Assembly (NCBI RefSeq): GCF_042666615.1
Contig: NZ_JBHTDD010000015.1
Location: 1 to 64,000 of the forward strand
From: KBS50 sp042666615
GTDB lineage: Bacteria > Actinomycetota > Actinomycetes > Mycobacteriales > Micromonosporaceae
Direction: 5' to 3'
Length of the DNA stretch: 64,000 nt
In this document: in pieces, positions 16,717 to 25,162 of the stretch
Numbering within the stretch: the stretch's first letter is position 1
How the letters are laid out: every line of letters starts with the position of its first letter
Notes under the pieces: generated by a model
What the model was told of the DNA's origin: nothing
The model's database searches: none
Seen by the model: the letters and a program-made list of their open reading frames with translations, nothing else
Made by a program: the position numbers and the translations under genes

Positions 16717-17937
16717 TTACACCCAGTTGTTGTTCTGACGACTCGTGGGCCCGCCGCCCCCGGGTAGCGCGAGCATCTGGTCCAGCGCCGCGCGGGCGTA
16801 CCGGGCCGTCTCCGGGTCCACGGTGATCTGGTTCACCATCCGACCGGCCACGAGTTCCTCCAGCGCCCACACGAGGTGCGGCAGGTCGATGCGGTTCATC
16901 GTGGAGCAGTAGCAGACCGTCCGGTCCAGGAACATGATCTGCTTGTCCGGATGCGCCTTCGCCAGCCGGCGTACCAGATTCAGCTCCGTGCCGATCGCCC
17001 ACGCCGAACCCGCGGGGGCGGCCTCGACGGCCTTGATGATGTATTCCGTCGAGCCGACCTCGTCGGCGGCGGTGACCACCTCGTACCGGCTTTCGGGATG
17101 CACGAGCACCCGCACCCCGGGCACCCGGTTGCGGACCTCGTTGACGCTGTCCAGCGTGAACCGGCCATGCACCGAGCAGTGTCCGCGCCAGAGAATCATC
17201 TTGGCCTCGCGAAGTTGCTTCTCGGTCAGCCCGCCACCCGGCTTGTGCGGGTCGTAGAGCACGCAGTCGTCGGCGTCCAGACCCATCTGCAGGACCGCGG
17301 TGTTGCGGCCCAGGTGCTGATCGGGCAGGAACAGCACCCGCTGCCCCCGGTCGAAGGCCCAGGACAGGGCCCGTTCGGCGTTCGACGAGGTGCAGACCAC
17401 GCCGCCGTTGCGACCGACGAAGCCCTTGATGTCCGCCGACGAGTTCATGTAGGTCACCGGCACCGTGGACCCGGCCACCCCGGCGTCCGCGAGCACCTCC
17501 CACGCCGACTCGACCTGGGGCAGCGCCGCCATGTCCGCCATCGAGCAGCCGGCCGCCAGGTCCGGCAGCACCACCCGCTGCGCGTCGGTGGTGAGGATGT
17601 CGGCGCTCTCCGCCATGAAGTGCACGCCGCAGAAGACGATGTACTCCGCCTCCGGGCGGGCGGCCGCCTCCCGGGCGAGCTTGAACGAGTCGCCCGTCAC
17701 GTCGGCGAACTGGATCACCTCGTCCCGCTGGTAGTGGTGGCCCAGCACGAAGACGCGGGTGCCCAGCGCGGCCTTGGCGGCGGCGGCACGGGCCGCCAGA
17801 TCCGGGTCGCTCGGCGGGGGCAACTCGCCCGGGCAGTCCACGCCGCGCTCGCTGGCGGGGTCGCTGCCGCGGCCCAGCAGGAGCAGGGCGGTGGGGGTGT
17901 TGGCCGGCTCGGTCCAGGTCGACGTCACGAGATCCAT
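16717..17937 (-). CDS. nadA: Quinolinate synthase
   Basis: A 406-residue [4Fe-4S] enzyme that condenses iminoaspartate with dihydroxyacetone phosphate to quinolinate in de novo NAD synthesis. Cluster-binding cysteines are seen in V-F-C-G-V-H-F-M, G-G-V-V-C-T-S-S-N and T-V-C-Y-C-S-T-M-N. The substrate motif G-H-H-Y-Q is near residue 67. An N-terminal extension of about 45 residues precedes the conserved core. The ATG at 17937 faces glycerate kinase divergently, 60 bases away. nadB and nadC are not adjacent. Confidence 0.94.
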   Translation of the reverse strand: MDLVTSTWTEPANTPTALLLLGRGSDPASERGVDCPGELPPPSDPDLAARAAAAKAALGTRVFVLGHHYQRDEVIQFADVTGDSFKLAREAAARPEAEYIVFCGVHFMAESADILTTDAQRVVLPDLAAGCSMADMAALPQVESAWEVLADAGVAGSTVPVTYMNSSADIKGFVGRNGGVVCTSSNAERALSWAFDRGQRVLFLPDQHLGRNTAVLQMGLDADDCVLYDPHKPGGGLTEKQLREAKMILWRGHCSVHGRFTLDSVNEVRNRVPGVRVLVHPESRYEVVTAADEVGSTEYIIKAVEAAPAGSAWAIGTELNLVRRLAKAHPDKQIMFLDRTVCYCSTMNRIDLPHLVWALEELVAGRMVNQITVDPETARYARAALDQMLALPGGGGPTSRQNNNWV

Positions 17938-17967
17938 GCTTCCACAGTGCGGGCCGGCCGCCGCCCG

Positions 17968-17993
17968 GTTGAGTGTGGGGTGCGACACTCGAC
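17968..17993. promoter_or_regulatory. Inverted repeat before glycerate kinase
   Basis: GTTGAGTGT (17968-17976) and ACACTCGAC (17985-17993) are inverted with one mismatch and an eight-base spacer. The repeat ends four bases before the glycerate kinase ATG and lies in the nadA/glycerate kinase divergent gap. It may be an operator controlling one or both genes. Confidence 0.45.
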
Positions 17994-17997
17994 GGCC

Positions 17998-19143
17998 ATG
18001 CGGATCCTGATCTGTCCGGACAAGTTCGCCGGAACCCTCTCCGCCCCGGAGGTGGCCGCCGCCGTGGCTGACGGCTGGCGGGACACGGCGCCCGACACCG
18101 AGGTGGTCCAGCGGCCCCTCGCCGACGGCGGGCCGGGTTTCGTCGAGGTCCTGGCCACCGCTCTGGACGGGCACCGGGTTCCCGTCGACACCGTCGACCC
18201 GCTCGGCCGGAAGGTCGCCGGCGAGGTGCTGATCCGCGACGACGACGGCGTACCCACCGGCTACCTGGAGAGCGCGCAGGCGTGCGGGTTGCACCTGCTC
18301 GCGCCGGACGAACGGGATCCCCGGGCCGCCACCTCGTACGGGCTCGGTGTGCTGATGCTCACGGCCGTCGAGGCCGGGGCCCGGCGGCTGGTGATCGGTC
18401 TGGGCGGTTCGGCGGTCAACGACGGCGGCGCCGGGATGCTCACCGCCCTGGGCGCGGTGCCGCTCGATTCCACAGGCGTCGCGTTGCCGTACGGGGGAGC
18501 GGCGCTCACCGCCGTCGCGGCGCTGGACGGCGCTCCCCGGCTGCGCGGGGTGGACCTGGTCGCGGCCACCGACGTGGACAACCCGCTGCTCGGGCTGCAC
18601 GGTGCCGCGAACGTCTACGGGCCGCAGAAGGGTGCCAGCCGGGAGGACATCCTGCTGCTCGACTCGGCGCTGGAGCGGTTCGCCGGCGTGCTGGAGCGCG
18701 ACCTGCCGACCTGCCCCGCCGGCCTGGCCGGGCTGCCCGGCGCGGGTGCCGCCGGCGGGCTGGGGGCGGCGATCCTGGCGCTGGGCGGCCGGTGCGAGTC
18801 CGGTATCGGCCTGGTCACCCGGCTGATCGGGCTGGACGCCGCGCTGGATGCCACGGACCTCGTCATCACGGGTGAGGGCTCGTTCGACCAACAGTCGCTG
18901 CGCGGCAAGGTGGTGGCCGGGGTGGCCGGCGCCGCCCGGGACCGGGGAGTGCCCTGTGTCGTGGTGGCCGGAAGGGTCAGCACCGGGCGGCGGGAGGCGG
19001 CGGCCGCCGGGGTGACCGAGGCGCACAGCCTGGTCGAGCACTACGGCGGCGAGGATCGGGACGGGGTGGTCCAGGCGATGGCCCGGCCGGCCGAGGGGCT
19101 GCGTGCCATCGCCGCCCGGCTCGCCACCCAGTGGCGTTTGTGA
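17998..19143 (+). CDS. Glycerate kinase
   Basis: A 381-residue protein of the GlxK/GarK glycerate 2-kinase family, which phosphorylates D-glycerate with ATP. The hallmark N-terminus C-P-D-K-F-A-G-T-L-S, the R-P-L-A-D-G-G loop, the G-L-G-G-S-A-V-N-D-G-G segment and the late V-I-T-G-E-G-S-F-D-Q-Q are all present. The ATG at 17998 starts the conserved MRILICPDKF strand. Divergent from nadA. It corresponds in position to the Rv2205c homologue of mycobacteria, upstream of the Fe-S carrier. Confidence 0.92.
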   Translation: MRILICPDKFAGTLSAPEVAAAVADGWRDTAPDTEVVQRPLADGGPGFVEVLATALDGHRVPVDTVDPLGRKVAGEVLIRDDDGVPTGYLESAQACGLHLLAPDERDPRAATSYGLGVLMLTAVEAGARRLVIGLGGSAVNDGGAGMLTALGAVPLDSTGVALPYGGAALTAVAALDGAPRLRGVDLVAATDVDNPLLGLHGAANVYGPQKGASREDILLLDSALERFAGVLERDLPTCPAGLAGLPGAGAAGGLGAAILALGGRCESGIGLVTRLIGLDAALDATDLVITGEGSFDQQSLRGKVVAGVAGAARDRGVPCVVVAGRVSTGRREAAAAGVTEAHSLVEHYGGEDRDGVVQAMARPAEGLRAIAARLATQWRL

Positions 19144-19227
19144 GGAACAGACCTTCTTGTCGCATTGCCTGCGCCGCCTTCCCGGGTGACGAGGGCCGCA
19201 CCGGCCTACAATCGAACGCGTACCAGA

Positions 19228-19256
19228 TTGGGAATGACCGGCCGGACGGATAGCGT
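19228..19256 (+). promoter_or_regulatory. Promoter of erpA
   Basis: TTGGGA (19228-19233), 17-base spacer, TAGCGT (19251-19256). The start point would fall near 19263, leaving a leader of about 36 bases to the GTG at 19299. A second -10-like TACAAT lies at 19207-19212. Confidence 0.5.
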
Positions 19257-19298
19257 TGGGCCAGTACGGACATGCACACCGTCGCAGGGGAGAGCCAC

Positions 19299-19667
19299 GT
19301 GACCACGCCAGCGCAGACCGAGTCGACCGAGGCCCAGGCCCCGACCACAATCGTCCTGACCGACGTCGCGGCGCAGAAGGTCAAGGCCCTGATCGAGCAG
19401 GAAGGCCGCGACGACCTGCGGCTGCGGGTGGCCGTGCAGCCGGGCGGCTGCTCCGGCCTGCGGTACCAGTTGTTCTTCGACGAGCGCTCGCTCGACGGGG
19501 ACATCGTGAACGACTTCGGCGGCGTCGAGGTCGTGGTCGACCGGATGAGCGCCCCGTACCTGACCGGTGCCAAGATCGACTTCGCGGACCGGATCGACGC
19601 CCAGGGGTTCACCATCGACAACCCGAACGCGCAGAACTCCTGCGCCTGCGGCGACTCGTTCCACTGA
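19299..19667 (+). CDS. erpA: A-type iron-sulfur carrier protein
   Basis: A 122-residue HesB/IscA/ErpA-type carrier that accepts Fe-S clusters and inserts them into apoproteins. The three conserved cysteines are in P-G-G-C-S-G and in the C-terminal S-C-A-C-G-D-S-F. GTG at 19299 (MTTPAQTEST) is preferred over ATG 19272 because AGGGGAG lies six bases before it. Neighbours nadA, the cytochrome complexes and cysteine desulfurase all relate to Fe-S supply or use. A strong hairpin follows. Confidence 0.92.
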   Translation: MTTPAQTESTEAQAPTTIVLTDVAAQKVKALIEQEGRDDLRLRVAVQPGGCSGLRYQLFFDERSLDGDIVNDFGGVEVVVDRMSAPYLTGAKIDFADRIDAQGFTIDNPNAQNSCACGDSFH

Positions 19668-19722
19668 GCCGGAGCGAGGACCGGGGCGCCCCGGGGCGTA
19701 CCGTCACGGGAAACTGATCTCC

Positions 19723-19760
19723 GGCGGGGCCGGCACCGATCCTTCGGTGCCGGCCCCGCC
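19723..19760 (+). terminator. Strong hairpin terminator after erpA
   Basis: A perfect 16-bp stem (19723-19738 with 19745-19760) around a six-base loop ATCCTT, 55 bases past the erpA stop. No long T-run follows, as usual in GC-rich actinobacteria. Confidence 0.75.
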
Positions 19761-19951
19761 GTCTGTTGTTCGTGTCGTCCCCGCTGCGGTTCGTGTCGTC
19801 CCCGGTTGCGGCGGCCGGCCCGGTGCCGGATGGTGGCACAGAGGTGGCCGGAGGATGACTCGCCGGCCACGGATCGACGACGCGTCGAGGGTCAACCGGT
19901 AGGCTGTTGCGGCGCTTCGCGCGCCATCCGCTTCCGACCTTGAGGGCCGAC

Positions 19952-20929
19952 ATGAAGATCGCCGTTTCCGGCTCGATCGCCACCGACCACCTGATGAGCT
20001 TCCCCGGCCGGTTCGCCGACCAGCTCATCGCCGACCAGCTGCACAAGGTGTCGCTGTCGTTCCTCGTCGACGACCTGGTGCTGCGTCGCGGCGGGGTCGC
20101 CGGCAACATCTGCTTCGGCATGGCGCAACTCGGGCTGCGCCCGGTGCTGCTCGGTGCCGTCGGCAACGACTTCGCCGACTACCGTTCCTGGCTGGAGCGG
20201 CACGGGGTGGACTGCGACTCGGTGCACGTCAGCGAGATCGCGCACACCGCCCGCTTCGTCTGCACCACGGACGAGGACATGTGCCAGATCGCGTCGTTCT
20301 ATGCCGGCGCGATGAGCGAGTCACGCAACATCGAGCTCCGTCCGGTCGCCGACCGGCTCGGCGGGCTGGATCTGGTGCTGATCAGCGCCAGTGACCCGGA
20401 GGCGATGGTCCGCCAGTCCGAGGAGTGCCGCGAGCGCGGTTACCGGTTCGCCGCCGACCCGTCCCAGCAGCTCGCCCGGATGGGCGGCACCGACCTGGCC
20501 GGGTTGATCGACGGTGCCGAGTTCCTGATGACCAACGAGTACGAGAAGTCGCTGCTGCAGAGCAAGACCGGCCTCACCGACGCACAGTTGCTGGAGAAGG
20601 TCGCGGTGCGGGTCACCACGCTCGGCAAGGACGGCGTCGAGATCGCCGGCCGGGGTGTGGAACCGTTCCGTGTGCCGGTCGCCAAGGGCGTCCAGGCCAC
20701 CGACCCGACCGGCGTGGGGGACGGCTTCCGGGCCGGCTTCTTCGCGGCGCTGTCCTGGGGTCTCGGCCTGGAGCGGGCCGCCCAGGTCGGTTGCCTGCAC
20801 GCCGGACTCGTGCTGGAGTCCTTCGGCGGCCAGGAGTACGAGGTGCGCAAGGACGTCTTCATCAAGCGGCTCGGCGAGTCGTACGGCGACGCCGCCGCCG
20901 ATGACGTCCGGCCCCACCTGGGGCAGTGA
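19952..20929 (+). CDS. adoK: PfkB-family carbohydrate/adenosine kinase
   Basis: A 325-residue ribokinase-fold enzyme. The N-terminal substrate lid and G-G-V-A-G-N-I pattern, and the C-terminal anion hole D-P-T-G-V-G-D-G-F-R-A-G with catalytic Asp, mark the PfkB family. Sequence and position just before ctaC match mycobacterial AdoK (Rv2202c), which phosphorylates adenosine to AMP. Substrate identity is therefore likely but not proven. ATG 19952 is preceded by GAGGG. Confidence 0.82.
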   Translation: MKIAVSGSIATDHLMSFPGRFADQLIADQLHKVSLSFLVDDLVLRRGGVAGNICFGMAQLGLRPVLLGAVGNDFADYRSWLERHGVDCDSVHVSEIAHTARFVCTTDEDMCQIASFYAGAMSESRNIELRPVADRLGGLDLVLISASDPEAMVRQSEECRERGYRFAADPSQQLARMGGTDLAGLIDGAEFLMTNEYEKSLLQSKTGLTDAQLLEKVAVRVTTLGKDGVEIAGRGVEPFRVPVAKGVQATDPTGVGDGFRAGFFAALSWGLGLERAAQVGCLHAGLVLESFGGQEYEVRKDVFIKRLGESYGDAAADDVRPHLGQ

Positions 20930-21004
20930 CCCTGCCGGCGATGCTGCGCCGGACCGGCTCCCGAGCGGTCCCGGGGGTTGTTCCGGCAGGGTGAAGTTTG
21001 CGGG

Positions 21005-21244
21005 TCAGTGGGCGCGGCGGACCTCGTACGCCGGCGCGCCGTCCACCAGTGACCTGCCGACGAACTCCTGGCCGCGCATCCGGCACCAGGCCGGGATGTC
21101 GATCGCCGCGGCGGGATCGTCGGCCAGCACCCGGACCACCGCGCCCACCGGCACCTCGGTGATCCGCCGGGCCACCGCGATCACCGGCAGCGGGCAGCGC
21201 TGGCCGAGGCAGTCCAGCTGTACGGTCGTCGCATCGTCGGTCAC
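21005..21244 (-). CDS. TusA/SirA-like sulfur carrier protein
   Basis: A 79-residue protein with the diagnostic L-D-C-L-G-Q-R-C-P-L-P-V-I motif. The second cysteine (of CPxP) carries persulfide sulfur. The GTG start at 21244 overlaps the cysteine desulfurase stop (GTGA), so the pair is translationally coupled. The desulfurase probably loads this carrier for thiomodification or cofactor synthesis. The downstream acceptor is not in the window. Confidence 0.88.
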   Translation of the reverse strand: MTDDATTVQLDCLGQRCPLPVIAVARRITEVPVGAVVRVLADDPAAAIDIPAWCRMRGQEFVGRSLVDGAPAYEVRRAH

Positions 21245-22416
21245 AGTCCCGTCACCCCCGCCTCGGCCCGCAGGTCGGCCACGATACCCGGCAGTTCGGC
21301 GAGGAACCGGTCCACGTCGGCCTCCGCCGTGTCGAGGGGGAGCGAGATTCTGATGTTGCCGTGCGACAGCACCCCCATGGCCTCCAGCACGTGCGACGGG
21401 CGCAGCGTGGACGACGTGCAGGAGGACCCCGAGGAGACCGCGAAACCCCGCCGGTCCAGCGCGTGCAGCAGCGCCTCCCCGTCGACGTACAGGCAGGAGA
21501 AGGTGACCAGGTGCGGCAGCCGGTGAACCGGGTCCCCGACCACCTCGACGTCCGGCACGCTGGCCGGCACGGTGGCCCGGATCCGGTCCACCAGGGCGTG
21601 CAGCCGGGCCGCCTGGGCCGCCGCGTCGGCGCGGACCGCCCGCAGCGCGGCGACGGCGGCGACGATCGCCGGCAGGTTCGACACCCCCGGGGTACGGCCG
21701 GACTCCCGGTCGTCGGCCGGGTAGGGCGACTCCCATCGAGTGCCCTTGCGGACCACCAACAGTCCCACCCCGGGCGGACCACCCCACTTGTGCGCACTCG
21801 CGGTGAGCAGTGACCAGCCGTCCGGCACGTCCGCGCGGCCGACCACCTGGGCCGCGTCGACGTACAACGGCACCCCGGCGGCGGCACACGCCCCCGCGGC
21901 CTCGGCCACCGGCTGCACCGTACCCACCTCGTGACTGGCCGCGATCAGCGCAGCCAGCGCCACGCCCGGTCCGGTCACCGCCGCCGACCAGGTGGCGGCG
22001 TCGAGCCGACCGAGCCGATCCACCGGTACGGAGACCACCCGTCCGCCACCCTCCTCGTGCCGTCGAGCGGCGTGCAACACCGCCGAGTGCTCGATCGCCG
22101 AGTGCACCAGGGCGCCACCGGCCCGCCGCCGACCGGCCAGGCCGCCCAGCACCGCCGCGTGGGCCGCGGTGGTGCCGCTGGCGGTGAAGGAGAGTTCGTC
22201 GGGGCGTACCCGGAGGACCTCCGCGGCCGCCGCCCGGGCGGCGTCGAGCAGTTGGGCGGCCCGCCGGCCGGCGGCGTAGAGCCGACCCGGATCGGCCCAC
22301 CCGTCCTCAAGGGCGGCCAGCAGCGCCTGCCGAGCCACCGGATGCGGCGGCGCGGCGCTGGCCGCGTCGAGATAGACGGCCGGGATCGTCCCGCTCTGCT
22401 CCGCCGGAGAATTCAC
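21241..22416 (-). CDS. Cysteine desulfurase, IscS/NifS-like
   Basis: A 391-residue PLP enzyme that removes sulfur from cysteine. The PLP lysine is in S-A-H-K-W-G-G, the H in A-I-E-H-S-A-V stacks on PLP, and the catalytic Cys lies in S-G-S-S-C-T-S-S, the short-loop NifS-type arrangement. The GTG at 22416 has TACCGT six bases upstream and no ribosome site, suggesting leaderless expression. It is coupled to the TusA-like gene downstream and divergent from ctaC. Confidence 0.9.
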   Translation of the reverse strand: MNSPAEQSGTIPAVYLDAASAAPPHPVARQALLAALEDGWADPGRLYAAGRRAAQLLDAARAAAAEVLRVRPDELSFTASGTTAAHAAVLGGLAGRRRAGGALVHSAIEHSAVLHAARRHEEGGGRVVSVPVDRLGRLDAATWSAAVTGPGVALAALIAASHEVGTVQPVAEAAGACAAAGVPLYVDAAQVVGRADVPDGWSLLTASAHKWGGPPGVGLLVVRKGTRWESPYPADDRESGRTPGVSNLPAIVAAVAALRAVRADAAAQAARLHALVDRIRATVPASVPDVEVVGDPVHRLPHLVTFSCLYVDGEALLHALDRRGFAVSSGSSCTSSTLRPSHVLEAMGVLSHGNIRISLPLDTAEADVDRFLAELPGIVADLRAEAGVTGL

Positions 22417-22422
22417 CCGGAA

Positions 22423-22428
22423 ACGGTA
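22423..22428 (-). promoter_or_regulatory. Leaderless -10 box, cysteine desulfurase
   Basis: TACCGT on the minus strand, six bases before the GTG at 22416. No Shine-Dalgarno sequence lies between. Confidence 0.45.
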
Positions 22429-22587
22429 TCTCGTCCCCGGCCGCCACAAGATCCGCCGTCGACCGGACAACCCACCCCCGAGCCGGTCATCCTGTGAAGG
22501 TCGAGTAATCTGCGACCGTCGGTGCGGCCTTGCCGCGGTGGGTAACGGCAGCCGCGCGCGGGTGGTGCGTGAGGGAGGCAGGACCAG

Positions 22588-23532
22588 GTGCACGCTTGGG
22601 GTTCGAACGGACGGCCGGCGGCCGGCGCTCGGGGACGCGCCCGCGGCGCGCGGCGCCTCGCCGGGCTCGGTCTCGCTGCGGTGGCCTCGCTGGCCCTGCT
22701 CAGCGGGTGCAACGTCGGCGAGACGTTCGGCAACTTCGGCTGGCCGTCGAACGGCATCACACCGCAGGCCAACCAGATGTACGACCTGTGGATCGCCTCC
22801 ACGATCGCCGCGTTGGTGGTCGGGGTCTTCGTCTGGGGCCTGATCTTCTGGTGCATCATCCGCTACCGGAAGCGCGGCGACGAGCTGCCCGCCCAGACCC
22901 GCTACAACATGCCGATGGAGTTCCTCTACACGATCGCGCCGATCCTGATCGTCTCGGTGCTGTTCTACTACACCGCGATCGTGCAGACCGACGTCGACCG
23001 GCTGAACCGGAACCCGGACGTGGTGGTGGAGATCGTCGGCTTCAAGTGGAACTGGCAGTTCAACTACCGCGATGGCGCCGGTGTGGACGCCAACACGGTG
23101 GCCTCCACGCTGGGCACCTCGGACGTCATCCCGGTCCTGGTGCTGCCCACAGACCGGTCCATCCGGTTCGAGGAGACCAGCCGGGACGTCGTGCATTCGT
23201 TCTGGGTGCCGGAGATGCTGTTCAAGCGGGACGTCTTCCCGGGCAACATCCGGAACGTCTTCGAGGTGGAGCGCATCGACGCCGAGGGCGCGTACGTGGG
23301 CCGGTGCGCCGAGCTGTGCGGCACGTACCACTCGATGATGAACTTCGAGCTTCGGGTGGTGTCGCCGGACAAGTACGACCGTTTCCTGGCCGCCAAGCAG
23401 GAGGGCAAGTCGACCCAGGAGGCGCTGACGGCCATCGGCGAGGACCCGTACGCCACGACGACGGAGCCGTTCGACACCAAGCGGACCCAGCAGAACTTCA
23501 ACCCGACCAACGCCGTCGGCGCGGGCAACTGA
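22588..23532 (+). CDS. ctaC: Cytochrome c oxidase subunit II (lipoprotein)
   Basis: A 314-residue subunit of the aa3 oxidase. A lipobox L-L-S-G-C at about residue 41 predicts lipid anchoring after signal cleavage, followed by two membrane helices and a periplasmic cupredoxin domain. The CuA ligands are visible in C-A-E-L-C-G-T-Y-H-S-M-M and the upstream H of V-V-H-S-F-W. GTG 22588 is preceded by AGGA. ctaF follows after nine bases. The usual ctaD (subunit I) is not between them. TAATCT at 22506-22511 may be a -10. Confidence 0.95.
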   Translation: MHAWGSNGRPAAGARGRARGARRLAGLGLAAVASLALLSGCNVGETFGNFGWPSNGITPQANQMYDLWIASTIAALVVGVFVWGLIFWCIIRYRKRGDELPAQTRYNMPMEFLYTIAPILIVSVLFYYTAIVQTDVDRLNRNPDVVVEIVGFKWNWQFNYRDGAGVDANTVASTLGTSDVIPVLVLPTDRSIRFEETSRDVVHSFWVPEMLFKRDVFPGNIRNVFEVERIDAEGAYVGRCAELCGTYHSMMNFELRVVSPDKYDRFLAAKQEGKSTQEALTAIGEDPYATTTEPFDTKRTQQNFNPTNAVGAGN

Positions 23533-23541
23533 GGACGGATC

Positions 23542-23967
23542 ATGAAGACCGAGTACCGCATCTTCGGCATCGTCGCGGGATTCCTGCTCTTCGCGACCAT
23601 CCTGTACGCGGCGTGGACGAACTGGCAGAGCGGCGGTATCGAGTGGGTCGGTTCGGTGGCCCTGCTGCTGTCGTTCCTGCTCTGCCTGATGCTGGGCGGC
23701 TTCTTCTGGTTCGTCGCGCGCCGGATCGACCTCCGACCGGAGGACCGGCCGGACGCGGAGATCTCCGACGGCGCCGGTGAGGTCGGCTTCTTCAGCCCGG
23801 GCAGCTACTGGCCGTTCGGTTTGGCGCTGTCCGCCACCACCGCCGGCCTGGGCCTGGTCCTGTGGCAGCTCTGGTTGGTGGGTCTCGGCATGGTGGCGGT
23901 CGTGTTCGCCTCATGCGGCCTGCTCTTCGAGTACTACAGCGGCACCCGCCGCACCGCCGAGCACTAA
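23542..23967 (+). CDS. ctaF: Cytochrome c oxidase subunit IV, actinobacterial
   Basis: A 141-residue membrane protein with four hydrophobic helices and the actinobacterial CtaF signature (N-terminal M-K-T-E-Y-R-I-F and E-V-G-F-F-S-P-G-S-Y-W-P). It is an accessory subunit of the bcc-aa3 supercomplex. ATG at 23542 follows ctaC closely; a large palindrome terminates the operon. Confidence 0.93.
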   Translation: MKTEYRIFGIVAGFLLFATILYAAWTNWQSGGIEWVGSVALLLSFLLCLMLGGFFWFVARRIDLRPEDRPDAEISDGAGEVGFFSPGSYWPFGLALSATTAGLGLVLWQLWLVGLGMVAVVFASCGLLFEYYSGTRRTAEH

Positions 23968-23982
23968 CCCCCTTCTTCCTGT

Positions 23983-24040
23983 CGATCTAGGGCAGATGGT
24001 CGTTAGTTGATCTCCGATCACGACCATCTGCCCTAGATCG
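23983..24040. repeat. 21-bp perfect palindrome, bidirectional terminator
   Basis: Arms 23983-24003 and 24020-24040 are perfectly complementary (21 bp). The 16-base centre contains a further TGATC-tcc-GATCA pairing. It separates convergent ctaF and trpD, and the trpD stop codon (24033-24035) lies inside the right arm. Besides terminating both messages, it has the look of a dispersed intergenic palindrome of Micromonosporaceae, from memory and not verified. Confidence 0.85.
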
Positions 24041-25094
24041 TTGTGGTGGGGGGCCGGCGGGCGGCGTCGATCCAGCGGTCCAGCGTGGCGGCCGCCGCGC
24101 CGGAGTCGATCGCCTCCGCCGCTCGGGTCAGTCCGGCCCGCATGGTGTCCACGAGATCGCCGGGAAGCCCCTGCTGCGCGGCGAGCGCCGCCGCGCTGTT
24201 CACCAGCACCGCGTCGCGTACCGGTCCCGCCTCGCCGGCCAGCAGCCGGCGGGCCACGTCGGCGTTGAACGCGACGTCGCCGCCCCGCAGGTCACCGGGG
24301 GCGCCGCGAGCGACACCCAGCTCGGTGGCGTCCAGCACGGTCTCGGTCACCTCGCCGTCGCGGGCCAGCCAGATCCGGGTCGGGGCGGCGGTGGTGAACT
24401 CGTCAAGCCCGTCCTCACCTCGCATCACCAGCACCGAGTCGCCGCGCCGGGCGAACACGGCGGCCATCACACCGGCCATGTCCCTGTCGAAGCACCCCAC
24501 GGCACCGGACCGCGGGCGACCCGGGTTGGTCAGCGGTCCGAGGAAGTTGAACGCGGTAGGCACCCCCAACACCCGACGGACCGGCCCGGCGTGCCGGAAC
24601 CCCGGGTGGAACCGGGGGGCGAAGCAGAAGCCGATGCCCGCCTCGGTGACACAGCGGGCCACGTCCGCCGGCCCCAGATCCAGCGGTACCCCGAGATGCT
24701 CCAGCAGGTCGGCGGTGCCGCAGAGCGAGGAGGCGGCGCGGTTGCCGTGCTTGACCACGGGGACCCCGGCACCGGCGACCACCAGTGCCGTCATGGTGGA
24801 GATGTTCACGGTGTGCTGCCGATCGCCGCCCGTGCCCACCACGTCGACCGCCCGGTCGCGTACGCCGGCGGGAAGGTCCACGGTGACGGCGTGGCCGAGC
24901 ATCCCCTCCACCAGCCCAGCGAGTTCGGCCGGGGTCTCGCCCTTGGCCCGCAGCGCCAGCGCGAAGCCGGCGATCTGCGCCGTCGTCGCCGAGCCAGTGA
25001 TGATCTCTTCCATCGCCCAGGCGGTGTCCGCGGTGGCGAGGTGCTCGGCGCGTAGCAGCGCGGCCAGCAGGTTGGGCCAGGTCCGTTCGCCCAT
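24033..25094 (-). CDS. trpD: Anthranilate phosphoribosyltransferase
   Basis: A 353-residue enzyme of tryptophan synthesis that transfers phosphoribosyl from PRPP to anthranilate. The PRPP site G-T-G-G-D near residue 87, K-H-G-N-R-A near 113, and the diMg site D-E-x-T (L-D-E-F-T-T) are intact. ATG 25094 follows GGGAGGG at ideal spacing. It lies between ctaF and ctaE as in mycobacteria, apart from the other trp genes. Its last codons fall inside the intergenic palindrome. Confidence 0.95.
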   Translation of the reverse strand: MGERTWPNLLAALLRAEHLATADTAWAMEEIITGSATTAQIAGFALALRAKGETPAELAGLVEGMLGHAVTVDLPAGVRDRAVDVVGTGGDRQHTVNISTMTALVVAGAGVPVVKHGNRAASSLCGTADLLEHLGVPLDLGPADVARCVTEAGIGFCFAPRFHPGFRHAGPVRRVLGVPTAFNFLGPLTNPGRPRSGAVGCFDRDMAGVMAAVFARRGDSVLVMRGEDGLDEFTTAAPTRIWLARDGEVTETVLDATELGVARGAPGDLRGGDVAFNADVARRLLAGEAGPVRDAVLVNSAAALAAQQGLPGDLVDTMRAGLTRAAEAIDSGAAAATLDRWIDAARRPPTTTI

Positions 25095-25162
25095 GGCGAC
25101 CCTCCCGATCCGGCGATGGGATGCTGAGCGCCGCGGCGGCCTCATTGCCGCCCGGCGCCGCC

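Noticed and set aside
17938..19350. Extension of the nadA frame antisense to glycerate kinase
   Set aside because: No NadA homologue needs it and it overlaps a complete, motif-bearing gene.
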